Shown: piece by piece, positions 22,761-34,949 of the stretch
How positions within the stretch are numbered: the stretch's first letter is position 1
How the letters are laid out: each line of letters begins with the position of its first letter
From: Flaccisagitta enflata
Taxonomy: Eukaryota; Chaetognatha; Sagittoidea; Aphragmophora
Length of the DNA stretch: 64,000 nucleotides
Reading direction: 5' to 3'
Assembly: GCA_965153355.1 (NCBI GenBank)
Contig: OZ231127.1
Location: 76,694,001 to 76,758,000 of the forward strand
Notes under the pieces: generated by a model
Database searches by the model: none
Told to the model about the DNA's origin: nothing
What the model saw: the letters and a program-made list of their open reading frames with translations, nothing else
Program-made: the position numbers and the translations under genes

Positions 22761-23640
22761 GACAGTTTAATATGGCTACTCTGTAACGTGCAACAATCAT
22801 TGGAGGATCAAGGAATCTATTGAAATGTGAAAAAAATGTAAACAAATCGTAAACAAATCGTAAACAAAGGAAAACACAAACAAAAGAATATCAAACACGT
22901 GTTGTTACATACTGGAATTCATATGCCGCCGCTTTTTTTTCATTTGATTTTACCATCATAGCAGTCTCTGATGCTAGATTAAAAGAAAACTACAAGCTTA
23001 AACATTGAAAACTGATGTAAAATCGAGGAAGGGTGTTTTTGTCTTGTGGTTCCCTTCATTAGAAATTGTTTTTGACGTTCCGCTTAAGCTTTAGAAAAAA
23101 AAATTCAACAGATTAATTTTTATCAAAATCATTGAATAGTGCAGGGTAATACCCCTTTTTAGGCTTCCCCAGCGGCGCTGTTCTTTACACATGAATCAAA
23201 GCAGAAGTTGAGAGACTGATTACTGAACACGGAAATGAACTGGCTTTTCATGCTCTTAACTAATGAGATTTTAGTTCCAACAGCTGAGACCTTCAGAACG
23301 CGAAATGTTACTCCTCCATTCATCATCGATTTCACTTCATAAATCTATAAAAGAATTATAAATGTATATGAGTTATAAGTTATAACTGATAAAACGATAA
23401 TCAAATATTCGATATTTGTTAACAGCTTCTGTCCATCGGTCTCTTCGACCATCATCCCTCTACCCCTCCTTCCCTCCAACCTCCGCCAGTCCGTTGGTCC
23501 GTGATGCTTGAGTAAAAAAGTGACAACACGCGATCATTGTTAGCAAACGTCGCTTGTTTCTTCCCACTTACTCGCCCTATCTCGTTCTTTTCTTGTCTTT
23601 CCTCTAACTCCTCAGCCTCATGTTCCTTCGCTCTTCCTCC
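22761..23640. other. No gene recognised
   Basis: AT-rich unique sequence with no coding or RNA signal that could be supported. Confidence 0.3.
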
Positions 23641-23679
23641 ATTAGATCGTTTTTTATTCTTCCTCTTATCCATCTTCTT

Positions 23680-23885
23680 CTTCTTCCTTAAATCCATCTT
23701 CTTCTTCCTCTTATCAATCATTTTCTTCTTCTTCTTCTCCTCCTTCTCCTTCTCCTTCTCCTTCTCCTTTTCCTTTTCCATCTTCTTCTTCTTCTTCTTC
23801 TTCTTCTTCTTCTTCTTTTTCTTTTTCTTTTTCTTTTTCTTTTTCTTCCTCTTCTTCTTCTTCTTCTTCTTCTTCTTCTTCTCCC
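23680..23885. repeat. (CTT)n polypyrimidine array
   Basis: CTT/TTCTCC units with an internal (TTTTTC)n block. Confidence 0.9.
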
Positions 23886-23999
23886 ACTTATCCTTCTCTA
23901 CCAGATCGTCTCTTCTCTTTTCTCTTCTCCTTCCTCCTCCCCAACCAAATCACTTTGTATAACTTCCATTGTTATTGCCATTCGTGACGATTGCCGGAT

Positions 24000-24480
24000 G
24001 GAACATGGTTGCGTTTGCAGAGGCCGCCGGTAGACACCGGTGGATGCCGCCGGTAAACGCAGGTAGACGATGGTAGGTGCCGCCGGAGAAAGTTGCCGTT
24101 ACCTCCTGTTTCAGACGTTACCGCTTTAGATGCCGCCAAGGATGACGCTGACGTAGACCCAGGAATTGTTGTTAGGTGGAGGGTTAATCGTGTGATAAGT
24201 GATCAACTGCATTCCCACCGCATTTCCGCTTCATCAATCCCCCCCCCCTCCGGTGAAATGCTTCCGGCAAACGCATCCGGCATCCGGTACACGTTGCCGG
24301 CGCGTCAAATGGCGTTCACCGCGTCCCGGCGCATCGATTAGGGCGTCAATTTCCGAGTCATTTCGACGTCATTTTGACGCCATTTCCGGCGATTTAAACC
24401 CAATCGCCGATTTTGGAGTCGTTTGGAGTTCAAACGAATTATTTTTGGTGGCTGTGTGGGAGAAATGCGTTTGGTTGAAA
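24000..24480. other. GC-richer segment with GCCGCCGGTA repeats
   Basis: Short degenerate units (GCCGCCGG, TAAACGCAGG, TAGACGATGG) lie at 24020-24092, followed by CCGGC-rich sequence to about 24390. Its composition differs from the flanks. A frame at 24093-24341 has mixed residues but no recognisable domain or clear splice sites. It might be a minisatellite or a decayed exon. Confidence 0.3.
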
Positions 24481-24494
24481 GCATTTTTTTTTCT

Positions 24495-24640
24495 GTCTTC
24501 TTCTTCTTCATCCTCACCTTCTTCCTCTTCTTCTCCTTCTCCTTCTCCTTCTCCCTCTTCTTCTTCTTTTCCTTCTCTTTCTCTTTCTCTTTCTCTTTCT
24601 CTTTCTCTTTCTCTCTCTTCTTCTATATCTTCTTTTTCTT
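24495..24640. repeat. (CTT)n/(TTTCTC)n array
   Basis: Polypyrimidine tract ending next to family H copy B3. Confidence 0.9.
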
Positions 24641-24644
24641 TTCC

Positions 24645-24818
24645 TTTTTAGTTGCGGACACGCAACTCTATAAGAGGCTTTGTCCGGCCGTCGGTCCGTT
24701 GGTCCATTGGTCCGTCGGTCCGTTGGTCAGTCGGTCTGTCAGCACAAGTCGAAAAGTGGGAAAACGCGCATATCCGCCCCTGCCCACAACTGGTATTGGC
24801 CGTGTATCCGGCTTTGTT
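24645..24818 (+). mobile_element. Family H element, subfamily B, copy B3
   Basis: It has the perfect hairpin AGTTGCG-GACA-CGCAACT, then CTATAAGAGGCTTTGTCCG and a GTCC/GTCG tract. TCGAAAAGTGGGAAAACGCG and CCGCCCCTGCCCA follow, and it ends GTATCCGGCTTTGTT. The stem differs from subfamily A by a compensated base pair. Confidence 0.85.
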
Positions 24819-25140
24819 CTTGTTCTTGTTCTTGTTCTTGTTCTTGTTCTTGTTCTTTTTCTTTTTCTTTTTCTCATGCATCTCACAATTCGCCTCTTCT
24901 CCTTCTCCTTCTCCTCCTTCTCCTTCTCCTTCTTCTTCTTCTTCTTCTTCTTCAACATCTCCTCCTTCTACTTCTTCTCTTTCTTCTTCTTCTTCTTCTT
25001 CTTCTTCTTCTTCTTCTTCTTCTTCTTCTTCTTCTTCTTCTTCTTCTTCTTCTTCTTCTTCTTCTTCTTCTTTTTATTCTTATTCTTCTTCGTCTTCTTC
25101 TACTTCTTCTCCTCCTCCTCCTCCTTCTTCTTTTTCTTCT
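24817..25140. repeat. (TTCTTG)n then (CTT)n array
   Basis: A (TTCTTG)n block (24817-24857) starts at the end of family H copy B3 and grades into CTT repeats. Confidence 0.9.
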
Positions 25141-25554
25141 TCTTCTCATTCACAGTTGTCCCCTTCCCAGTTGGAAGTCGGAATTGTGTTAGATGATGAT
25201 TATGATGATTGTTATGACTTGGTTGATAGCCCAGAGGCGTGGTAAGGAAGAAAATAGACCCACCATTTATTGGAGTCACGTTTTGAGGTAGTTCCATAGA
25301 TTGAAAGGAATCGACAAATGTGACAAGGGTGAGGAATGGAACCGTTGAGGTAATCGTTATTGTTGCTTTATTGTCGGGGTGGTGATTATGGTTATACAGT
25401 TGTTGTGGTTGTTGTTCGTTCGTTTTTTGGTTTTTTCTTTTTTCAGATTGACTCCACTCAGATGGTTCTTGGTCTCCTTTCATAGATTTCTCCTACTCTT
25501 TCTTTCTTTCTCAAACTACCACTTTTACCTTTTTCCTCTCTTTTCTTTCTTTCT

Positions 25555-25587
<33 letters not shown>

Positions 25588-25887
25588 GTCTCAACGTGGT
25601 GGAATCAAAATTTAATTCTTAACAAACACAGAGGAGTTTTTTTTTCTCTTCACTTTTTGATGGGGTGCAGAATTTGATTGGGATAAAAGTTAGAATCCCC
25701 AATTTTATTCCCCCCCCCCCAATTTCAATGTTGCTGAAAAGGGGAACAGCGTGTAATTTAGATTTTTCTAAGGCGCGTTACTTAGAATGGGCCCTCTGCT
25801 TGTTATTCAGAATCTAAGTTATGCAATAATTTATATTCTCATAATTTAGACTTTCTGTTTTTCTATCTTTTTATCATCTTTTAATAA

Positions 25888-25891
<4 letters not shown>
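25141..25891. other. No gene recognised
   Basis: Contains a short CT-rich patch (25540-25590) and a C-run near 25710. No coding sequence could be supported. Confidence 0.3.

Positions 25892-25934
<43 letters not shown>
25892..25934. repeat. (CT)n array
   Basis: CT dinucleotide repeat of about 21 units. Confidence 0.95.
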
Positions 25935-25938
<4 letters not shown>

Positions 25939-26210
25939 CAAAACTAAATAAATGTCAAGGACATTTCTTATGTAGTAAATCTGCTTGTCAACATTAAATT
26001 TGCTGGCATTAATTTCAAAGTAACATGAAAAACCTATCATTTATTGGAATTTATAAAACTTTAAAAAGTGGCATTATAGATGGGCACAATAAAGATATGA
26101 ATGAATTTATTTCAGTGAGATGGGGATTACATCCTGTAAGTAAAGGACAATTCCTTCTAAAAATAATTGTAAAGCAAATGCCATGATAGATATTTTTCAA
26201 AGTACAAATA

Positions 26211-26422
26211 TTTTTTAGTCGCGACTACAACCCGCTTTTTCCGTCAGTCAGTTGGTCGGTTGGTCGGTTGGTTAGTCGGTCGGTCAGTTGGTCACACTTT
26301 ACTTTTTTATGATTTTATTTTTTTGACCTCACTGCTCCTGCGCAAATGGTCTAGTGACCTCAAATATGGCCCCTGCCCACCCGCACGCGACTTTGGCAGC
26401 CGTGTTTCCGGCCTTGTTTTAT
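26211..26422 (+). mobile_element. Family H element, copy A7
   Basis: The hairpin is collapsed to TTTAGTCGCGACTACA. A GTCAGTTGGTCGGTTGG tract, CACACTTTACTTTTT, CCTGCCCACCCGCACGCGACT and the terminal GTTTCCGGCCTTGTTTTAT follow. Confidence 0.8.
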
Positions 26423-26706
26423 AAAAAAATATAAGAGTCTTTTCTGTGTTATTCAAAATAATTCAAAATAAATCATTATATCTTCTTTATGCATATCACT
26501 ATCAAATATTTGAAAACAATTTTGCATGCTTTTGCTAAGTTATCAAGGAGATATTAGACTAAGGTAATCGTTACATAAAGTGATATCTTTTAGTGTTGAG
26601 TTCTGTTATAGCAATAATTCCCTTGTTTGTTGCATATTGTTTACTTAAAAAGCAAAAAAAAAATCAGACAAATACAAAATAAAAATGGATCAAAACTTTT
26701 TACTAT

Positions 26707-26707
<1 letters not shown>

Positions 26708-26797
<90 letters not shown>

Positions 26798-26950
26798 AAA
26801 AAAAAGAGAGAAAAAGAGGGAAAAAACAAAAGAGAAAAAGAGAAAAAAAAAAGAGAAAGAAAAAAAGAGAAAAAGAGAAAAAAAAGAGAGAAAAGGAGAG
26901 AAGGAGAGAAGGAGAGGGAGAGAAGGAGAGAGGGAGAGAGCAAGAGAAAG
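26708..26950. repeat. (GA)n array with purine-rich tail
   Basis: (GA)n at 26708-26793 grades into GAAAAA/GAGAAAAAG and GAGAAG purine repeats. Confidence 0.95.
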
Positions 26951-27202
26951 GAAATAGTGGATACAGAAAATTAGTGAAGAATATCAAGAAAAAAACAGAA
27001 AGATAGACAATCTAAGTAATGAGAAAACTTTAAGGCTTGTTATTTAGATTCTAAGTTATGAGAAAACTTTAAGGCTTGTAACTTAGATTCTAAATTACGA
27101 TATGCACTCGCTGAAAAGGTTCCTAAAGGCCGATTTTCTCCAAACAAACAAAAAAAATGGGTGAAGGCAAAAAATATATAAAGAGAAGAAAAAAATATAA
27201 GC

Positions 27203-27303
<101 letters not shown>

Positions 27304-27589
27304 TAGCCTCCCCGTGTGATTGAGTTAATTTACGCAAAATATTTGAAGAGTGGGCGATTTTTTTTCTAATTCAAGCGATTTGGATTATCCTAAGTATCCT
27401 TTTCAAAAAAAAAGCCTTAATCTTTTCTTTTAGGCGGGAAATACCCACAAATAAAATTTGGACGATTTTTGGGCCGAGTTTGACTGTAAAATCATCCCGT
27501 GAATTCTTCATCATCATTTTGATGATGTCACGATTGAAATTTTATCATCATGTTTGGTCTCTTACATACATTTTCTACTCTTTCACTCA

Positions 27590-27714
27590 CTGTCTCTTTC
27601 TCTCTCTGTATCTCTCTGTCTGGCTGTCTCTGTCTGTCTCTCTCTCTCTTTCTCTGTCTTTTCGACTCTGTCTCTGTCACTCTCTGTCTCTGTCTCTCTG
27701 TCTCTGTCTCTCTG

Positions 27715-27765
<51 letters not shown>
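27590..27765. repeat. (CT)n with GTCTCTGTCT interruptions
   Basis: CT repeat with frequent TGTC units. Confidence 0.9.
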
Positions 27766-27768
<3 letters not shown>

Positions 27769-27993
27769 CCTCAGTATTCAATATCAAATTTAGTCTTTTA
27801 CGGTTATTTTCAAATTTGAAATTTTACGTTTGATTTTTGTCCAGTCATAATTTGCTCGCCTAATTTACGACTTAATTAGGACCTCATCAGAGTCTCCTTC
27901 TGCTCCTCCTCCTCCTCTTCCTCCTGCATCTCCACATCCTTGCCATCCATAACCGAGAAAATGGGCCGACCACTCAACACCCCCCGGGACACA

Positions 27994-28340
27994 CGGAGCT
28001 ACTGGTGTTAATTGTGGTGGTGGTAGTGGTGTTAGTGATGGTGGTTCCATCGGTGACTGAGATAGTAATTCAGTGGTTGAAGCGGTTAGAGTTGTGGTGT
28101 GGTAGTGGTGAGTTGTGGTGTGGTAGTGGTGTGATGTGGTGTGGTGTGGTGTGGTATATGGTAGTTCTCGTGGTCATGAATTTCTCCAGATTTCATGGTA
28201 GGGTGGACAACGGATGGTATTGGTGACCCCGATGGTTGAAGCTCAGGTGGATAGGATCACCCTATCAGGGTGGTGAGTGATCTAGTGATAAGGTAGAAAT
28301 GGTGCATTGATGGTTGGTGGGTGTCCTGGTTGATGGTGGT
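27994..28340. repeat. GGTGGT/GTGGTGTGGT-rich tract
   Basis: GT-rich plus strand with many GTGGTG and GTGGTAGTGGT units, densest at 28085-28155. Not coding. Confidence 0.7.
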
Positions 28341-28573
28341 AATGATAGGTGTTTCTTTGAACCTGGATTAGAGACGAAAAATCAGGTTAGATGGTTGCAG
28401 AGATGCGAAAAGTGCGAATGGGAGATGCGAATTTAAAGCAATATTTTTATCGCATTTCATTGATTCTTTTCATGATTGGAGAAGCCTATTTCATCATGCT
28501 GCCTTGAATAAAAAAGGCCAAGTAGGCCAACGATGCGTCCTCTTTGAATGAATGTTTTTTTTATGAATGAATG

Positions 28574-29452
28574 TTTTTAGTCGCGTGCACGCGACTCTAC
28601 AACCTGCTTTGTCCGTCGGTCGGTCGGTTGGTCGGTCGGTTGGTCCGTCACACTTTACTTTTTTTATCACTTTTATTTCTTTAAGTCACTTTTAGTCATT
28701 TTAAGTTATTTCAAGTCATTCTAAGTCATTTTAAGTCATTCTGAGTCATTCTAAGTCATTTTAAGTCATTTGAAGTCGTTATAGTCATTTTAGTGAATTT
28801 AGTCATATGCATCACTTTATGTCATTCTAGGTCATTCTCAGTCATTTTTAGTCATTCTGAGTCATTTTAAGTCATTCTTAGTAATTTTGAGTCATTCAGT
28901 CATTTTTGTGATTTTAATCAATATAGTCCTTTAAATCATTTTAAGTCATTTTAAGTCATTTTAAGTCATTTTAAGTCATTTTAAGTCATTCTAAGTCATT
29001 CTAAGTAATTTTAATTCATTTTAGGTCATTTTAAGTCATTCTTAGTCATTTTAAGTCATTTTAAGTCATTATTGACATTTTAGTCAATATAATCCTTTAT
29101 ATCATTTTAAATCATTTTTGGTCGTTCTAGGTCGTTGTAAGTCATTGTAAGTCATTGTAAGTCATTCTAAGTCATTGTAAGTCATTCTAAGTCGTTTTAA
29201 GTCAATCTAAGTCATTTTAAGTCATTCTAAGTCAATTTGATTTATTATTGTCAGTTTAAACAATATTGTCCTTTACATCATTTTAAGTCCTTCTAAGTCA
29301 TTCTAAGTCATTCTACATCATTCCAAGTCAGTTTAAGTCATTCTAAGTCCTTCTTTGTCAGTCTAAGGCAATTAAAAAGATACAATTAGGAGTCAGGTCA
29401 ATTCATTTATTTTTGTCTTGCACGCGACTTATAGGTTTTGGCCTTGTTTTAT
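28574..29452 (+). mobile_element. Family H element, copy A8, long form with AAGTCATT minisatellite
   Basis: TTTTT-AGTCGCGTGCACGCGACT is followed by CTACAACCTGCTTTGTCC, a GTCG/GTTG tract and CACACTTTACTTTTTTTAT. About 700 bp of degenerate 10-bp AAGTCATTNT units come next. The copy ends GCACGCGACTTATAGG, TTTTGGCCTTGTTTTAT. It shows that the body can be replaced or expanded while both ends are kept. Confidence 0.85.
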
Positions 29453-29585
29453 GAAAGAATGCTTTTCTATGAATGATTTTTTCATGAATGAATGTCATTT
29501 ATGAATGATTGTCATTTATGAATAGGTTAGAACTACATTTCTGTTGAAAAAATGCATGAATTTGATGTTTTTAATGAATGCGTTA

Positions 29586-29658
29586 CAGACCAACAGACCA
29601 ACAGACCGACCGACCAACGGACACAGCCTATTATAGAGATGCGAGGACGCATCTAAAA
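29586..29658 (-). mobile_element. Family H element, subfamily C, copy C3
   Basis: It is a CCAACAGACC/GACCGACC tract, then CTATTATAGAGATGCGAGGAC and GCATCTAAAAAC. The reverse complement gives the perfect hairpin AGATGCG-TCCT-CGCATCT, another compensated stem variant. The opposite end is not evident. Confidence 0.65.
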
Positions 29659-29659
29659 A

Positions 29660-30557
29660 CAATAATAATAAAGTAAACCTGACTAATAGTAGTTAGCTTC
29701 TTGCGGTTGGTCAGGTGTGGTAAAGATCAGAAATCATTCGCTCTGAAAAAAAAAATCGCATTACGGAGACACAGTCCCATTGAGAGTCGCTTATTTTGGA
29801 CTAAAAATGATTTAAATCGGAGAAAGTTTCCGTCGTATTGACAGATATTTTTACTCCATGGTGGATATCCTACAATCTCTGGCTTACTTTGGATGACATT
29901 AATGATCCAATTAGAATGTAACTGTCGACTATTTGACAACTATTTGTGTTGCCAAGTTCTACTAACTCAATATTTGAAAACGCAAAATTTCAAAAAAAGA
30001 AAAACTAATACAAAATCGCTCAATTTACGTTCCCAAGTAGATGAGCAGGGCAGGGATTGTAAAATTTATCCCTATCAAACATCATTAAAACGGACATTAA
30101 GACAGCCGGACGACCAAACCATTGACTAGAAGGCATACATACCAGCCAACCGACCATCCAACTGATATTAGACTGGACATTTCGGCCGACGCACCATCCA
30201 ACTGAGGCGGCGACTTATCTTACTATATACTGCTTTGCGCTTGCGTGCAACTTTCCGAAAAATCTTAAACCGAAATTTAAAAGGAGACCGCAGTCCGCCC
30301 TTTTGGTCACGGTCTCATGACCCCTTTTTGACGGATATTTACGATCCACGCTTGAGCATTTGTTTAAAACTTATTAGACATGGTCTCAAGGATGGAAAAT
30401 ATCTTTAAATATCAAGATCATGAAAGCCCTTAGTTTACCCTCTCAAATCATGACCCTTAAAAAAGCAATCTGCCAGGTAGCAATATGACTCTAACCATAC
30501 TTTTTTATAGCGTCGTGATACTATGAACACCCGCACCGCACCGGTAGAAGAATCATT
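29660..30557. other. No gene recognised
   Basis: Unique-looking sequence with no supportable exon, RNA gene or repeat. Confidence 0.3.
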
Positions 30558-30722
30558 GTTAGTCGCGGACACGCGACTTAACACCTTGCTGTGTCGGTCG
30601 GTAGGTCGGTCGGTATGTCCGTCTGTCCGTCCATCCATCACATTTTTGAATTCTGAGCGATTTTTGCATGACTGCTCCTGCCCAACTGTCCGCGACTGGA
30701 TTGCCTTGTATCCGGCCTTGTT
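30558..30722 (+). mobile_element. Family H element, copy A9
   Basis: The hairpin AGTCGCG-GACA-CGCGACT is followed by a GTCGGTCGGTAGG tract and CACATTTTTGAATTCTGAGCG. CTGCTCCTGCCCA, GTCCGCGACTGG and the terminal GTATCCGGCCTTGTT follow. It is closely similar to copies A2 and A12. Confidence 0.85.
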
Positions 30723-30779
30723 ATCATACAACCGGCAACAATTTTGTTAGTTTCATGTACTGGGCCACTTCCTTGCTCC

Positions 30780-30915
30780 TCACTTGCATCTGAAAAAAAA
30801 AGCATGCCCTCTCTTGGTCAGCGCCTGCACCTGGTAAAAAATACATGCACTCGCTCGGTCCACACGTGCACCTGAAAAAAAGCATGCCCTCGTTATGTTC
30901 TGCACCTGGAAGTCT
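30780..30915. repeat. Short tandem repeat, about 55-bp unit, about 2.5 copies
   Basis: GCACCTG(G/A)-AAAAAA-(A/G)CATGC-(C/A)CTC units recur three times at about 30785, 30835 and 30870. No function was recognised. Confidence 0.5.
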
Positions 30916-30919
30916 GGAA

Positions 30920-31595
30920 CCATCCGGAACTTGGGCTAATGATGGACAAAGTCCTTCATTTGTTTTGGGTGTTGTAAGAGGATAATGAGAACAAGGATTA
31001 TGATACGGCTCAATGACTACACCCATCATTATGACCCACTTCAACATCTTCAAGTGTTTCTGTATTTGGCTGTTTACCTTCCTGTCTGTCTGTCTCTCTT
31101 TCTCTCTGTCTCTCTGTCTACATGTCTGTCTTTCTTTCTATCTTTTTGTATGTCTGCCTGTCTGTCGGTCTGTCTGGCTGCCTCTCTGTCTGAGTATCTG
31201 TCAGTCTAAATCTTTTTTTTATCTCCCAATCGCCGATTATCTGTCTTACTGTATTTCGATTATTACCTGTCTTCCCGTCTCTCTGTTTTAGAGTCTGTCC
31301 TCTCTGTCTCTCCCTTCCAGCTGGAATCAGTGTTGCAGTCGTAAGACGGAAACGACGAAATTGACGACGACGTTGACAACGACGACGATGAGGACGACGA
31401 CGATGACGACAATGACAACGAAATTGACGAAGATGACCAAAAGGACTCCAGGACGATGATGATGACAATGGAAATCATCTGACAGATATGAAGTATTTTG
31501 CAGGGGGGCAAGACTGGGAAATATGCTTAATTACTCCTAATTACGACGACTTTTGACTTCATTTTCAATTCGTAATATTTGTCAACTCGATATTC
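30920..31595. other. No gene recognised; CT/GTCT- and GAC-rich patches
   Basis: A GTCT-rich region (31080-31320) is followed by (GAC)n-like sequence (31348-31445). Frames here are repeat-biased. Confidence 0.4.
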
Positions 31596-31618
31596 TGTCT
31601 GTCTCTCTCTCTCTCTCT

Positions 31619-31692
<74 letters not shown>
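31596..31692. repeat. (CT)n array
   Basis: CT dinucleotide repeat of about 45 units. Confidence 0.95.
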
Positions 31693-31693
<1 letters not shown>

Positions 31694-32237
31694 TCCTTCT
31701 TTTTACTTTTGGTTTGCTCGCATGTCAGTGAATCTGTTCTTATCTGTCTTTTTGTATGTCTCTCTTCGATGGTTGTATGTCAGTGTTTTCCTAGCGAAGA
31801 TTAACAGGACAGTATAGGAATTGGCAAATCGATTGATTGGCCAACGCAACTACTGTACGTGTAACTTATGTATCTACCACAAAACGTGTTTACAGGTTAA
31901 TGATGATCTGATATTCAGTCGGAGCAGACCAGAGGAATGATGGCTGGTTGACACCCAAAAGACAGAACACAGAAAAGGCACCCCGAAAAAAAGAATAAGA
32001 ACAAAGTAACAATTTAAAGAATGATGATGATGATGATGATGAAAAGCTATTGACAGCGTATAAAGACCGTAATTAAAGTGAAAACAAATTACCTGCCGAA
32101 CATCATAAGAAAAAAAAAGAGATAATCTTTGAAGACCCAAGAAGACAAGACTTAAAAGAGAAAAAAAGTCAAAAAGATTGGCTTTAAAACCAGCGGGAAG
32201 GCGAGATTATGGTATGTAATGATAGAGTAGACGAGAG

Positions 32238-32690
32238 ACGAAAGCAGGAAAGAGAAAGATAGAGATAGAGATAGAGACAGAGGCAGAGAGAAATAGAGGC
32301 AGAGATAGAGGCAAAGACAGAGACGGAAACGGAGACAGAGACGGAGACTGAGACGGGGACGAAGACGAAGACGAAGACCTAGACGGAGACAGAGATAGAG
32401 ACAGAGGCAGACAGAGACAGAGACAGAGACAGAGACAAAGACAGAGAGAGACAGAGAAAGAGATAGAGACAGAGACAGAGAGAGATAGAGACAGAGACAG
32501 AGACAGAGACAGAGACAGAGACAGAGACAGAGACAGACAGAAACAGAGGTAGAGATAGAGACAAAGACAGAGACGGAGACGGAGACCTAGACGGAGACAG
32601 AGATAGACACAGAGACAGACAGAGATAGACAAAGAGACAAAAACAAAAACGGAGACAGAGATAGAGATAGAGAGAGACAGAGACAGGTAT
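32238..32690. repeat. (GAGACA)n hexanucleotide array with variants
   Basis: About 450 bp are built from GAGACA, GAGATA, GACGGA and GACGAA hexamers. Because six is a multiple of three, open Ser/Leu/Val frames appear on the opposite strand. These are artefacts. Confidence 0.9.
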
Positions 32691-32838
32691 GGACAAAGAC
32701 AGACGTCAATGATCAAATTTTAATAGGTTAAGATGAGGATCGAAGAGATTCATTCATTGAATAAATCAATGAGTATAGGTTTGGCTTGCTGACTTTTGCA
32801 GGTGATATCGATGTCCGTAACGAAGTAGTAATCATGCA

Positions 32839-33062
32839 GTTTTTAGTCGCGTGCACGCGACTCTACACCCCGCTTTGTCCGTCCGTCCGTCGGTCGATTG
32901 GTCGGTTGGTCGGTCTGTTGGTCCGTCACACTTTTACTTTTTTTCTCAATTTTAATTCTTTAAGTCATTTAAAGTTATTTAAGAGTATACTGAGTCATTC
33001 TAAGTCATTCTAAGTCAATCTGTAAGTCTCGCACGCGACTTATAGGTGTTGGCCTTGTTTTA
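32839..33062 (+). mobile_element. Family H element, copy A10
   Basis: The hairpin AGTCGCGTGCACGCGACT is followed by CTACACCCCGCTTTGTCC, a GTCC/GTCG tract and CACACTTTTACTTTTT. A few AAGTCATT units lead to GCACGCGACTTATAGG and TGTTGGCCTTGTTTTAT. Confidence 0.9.
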
Positions 33063-33567
33063 TTACATGCACTTTCTTTATTTTCAAAACATACACGGCT
33101 CATCAAAAAATACTGAACAAAACATTTCACTTCTATGCCTTCACTAGTTCTCTCCTCTTCTTGACATGGGCAGTTGATGGATTTCAGCTATTTTGCACCA
33201 CATCATATTTGCAATAATCGATATAATCATCCATCCATCCATCCATCCATTCACTTGATTTTTTAATCTCTCGCCCTTCTTTCTTTAAGCTTATATCGCT
33301 TTACATATTTCAGCGGCATTTTTTTTTCCTTTCTTAATGAAGGCAAATTCTTTTGAATTCACGTCTTTCTTGAGAAAGCGAAGACAGTATTGCCGAGTTG
33401 AAAATTCATCCTAAATGGTAAATATTCTTTGCTCGAGTAAAGCATAAATCTTTCCCATCCGGTTTACGAATATTTCTTTCATTTTTGTAGGGGGGGGGGG
33501 ACAAAGGGATGGGGGACTTTCTTCAGCGCCTTCCGTGCAATTCTACATTTATTTGCTCTTAACGTGG
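33063..33567. other. No gene recognised
   Basis: AT-rich sequence with a short (CATC)n patch at 33226-33250 and a G-run near 33491. Confidence 0.3.
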
Positions 33568-33975
33568 AACAAGGCCAACACCTATAAGTCGCGTGCGAGA
33601 TTTACAGGGTAAGAAGGACTTAGAATGACTTAAAATGACTTAGAATGACTTAGAACGACTTAGAATGACTTAAAATGTCCAAAAAGGACTTTAAATGTCT
33701 AAAAAACCTAACGACCAAAAATGACTTAAAATAACTTAAAATGACTTTGAATAACTTAAAATGACTTAGAATCACTCAAAATGACTTAGAATAACTATTA
33801 ATGACTAAAAAAGACTTAAAATGACCTAAGAGTTGACGCTTTATTACAAAAAAAGTAAAGTGTGACGGACGGACCGACGGACCGACGGACGGACGGACGG
33901 ACCGACGGACGGACGGACGGACCGACGGACGGACCGACAAAGCGGGGTGTAGAGTCGCGTGCACGCGACTAAAAA
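33568..33975 (-). mobile_element. Family H element, copy A11
   Basis: It starts AACAAGGCCAACACCTATAA, continues with about 200 bp of ACTTAGAATG/ACTTAAAATG units and AAAAAAAGTAAAGTGTG, then a GGAC/CGAC tract. It ends with the perfect hairpin and AAAAAG. It is the same long form as A8 and A10 on the opposite strand. Confidence 0.9.
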
Positions 33976-34029
33976 GCAATACTCGTTAAAAATCGTTCCC
34001 TTTTTCATTTAAAATACCTTTCGTATCCG

Positions 34030-34402
34030 TCTCTCTACTTTCCTATGCCTTGTCCACTTCTTCTTCGTTCTCTTCTTTTTCGTCTTCTTCCTTTTTTCCT
34101 TCTTCTTCTACTTCCTTTTCTGTTTCTTGTTGTTGTTCTTGTAATGCTTCCTCTTCTCCTTCTTCTTCTTCTTCTTCTTCTTTTTCTTCTCCTCCCTCAC
34201 CTCCTTCTTCTTCTTCTTCTTCTTCTTCTTCTTCTTCTTCTTCTTCTTCTTCTTCTTCTTCTTCTTCTTCTTCTTCTTCTTCATCTTCTTCTTCTTCTTC
34301 CTTTCTTCAGTTAACGTCTTCCTTTTCTTTTCCTCTTTCCCTTTGTTTACATGCCATAAAAGCATAATCTGTTTGTATTCTGAAAAACAAACCGTTGGTT
34401 GA

Positions 34403-34433
<31 letters not shown>
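34030..34433. repeat. (CTT)n array and short (CT)n
   Basis: A (CTT)n-rich tract occupies 34060-34310 and a (CT)n of about 14 units lies at 34406-34433. Confidence 0.9.
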
Positions 34434-34438
<5 letters not shown>

Positions 34439-34824
34439 AAACCTTTTTACCTTTAATTTTCTTTTGTTTAAAAACTTTCTGGGGCGGAACTGTATATTCC
34501 CTCTTTCATCCTTCAGTTTGAAAACCTTTTGTCAGTCTTTTTTTTCACTCTATCAGTCTATTTTTCTGTGAATGTGTTTTTTCTTCAAGATCACCTACTC
34601 TTAAAGACGAGCGATGAATAACAGATTTCCTCCCCGTTTCCGTTTAAACATCCTTAACAAGTCCACACTTTAGCTCATACTCATTATTTTTTGATAATCA
34701 TTTTTATTTTTTTTTCTTTTTTTTTTTTTCTTTTTTTTTTTGCACCTCACGTCACGTCTATGACAGTTTTCTCAGAGTTTATTGTTTCGTTGATGGAGAA
34801 ACTAAGACAAAACCTACAGCCACA

Positions 34825-34946
<122 letters not shown>

Positions 34947-34949
34947 CAA

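Noticed and set aside
32207-32716. 169-codon Ser/Leu/Val/Cys frame on the minus strand
   Set aside because: It is generated by the GAGACA hexanucleotide array, with no non-repeat coding sequence.
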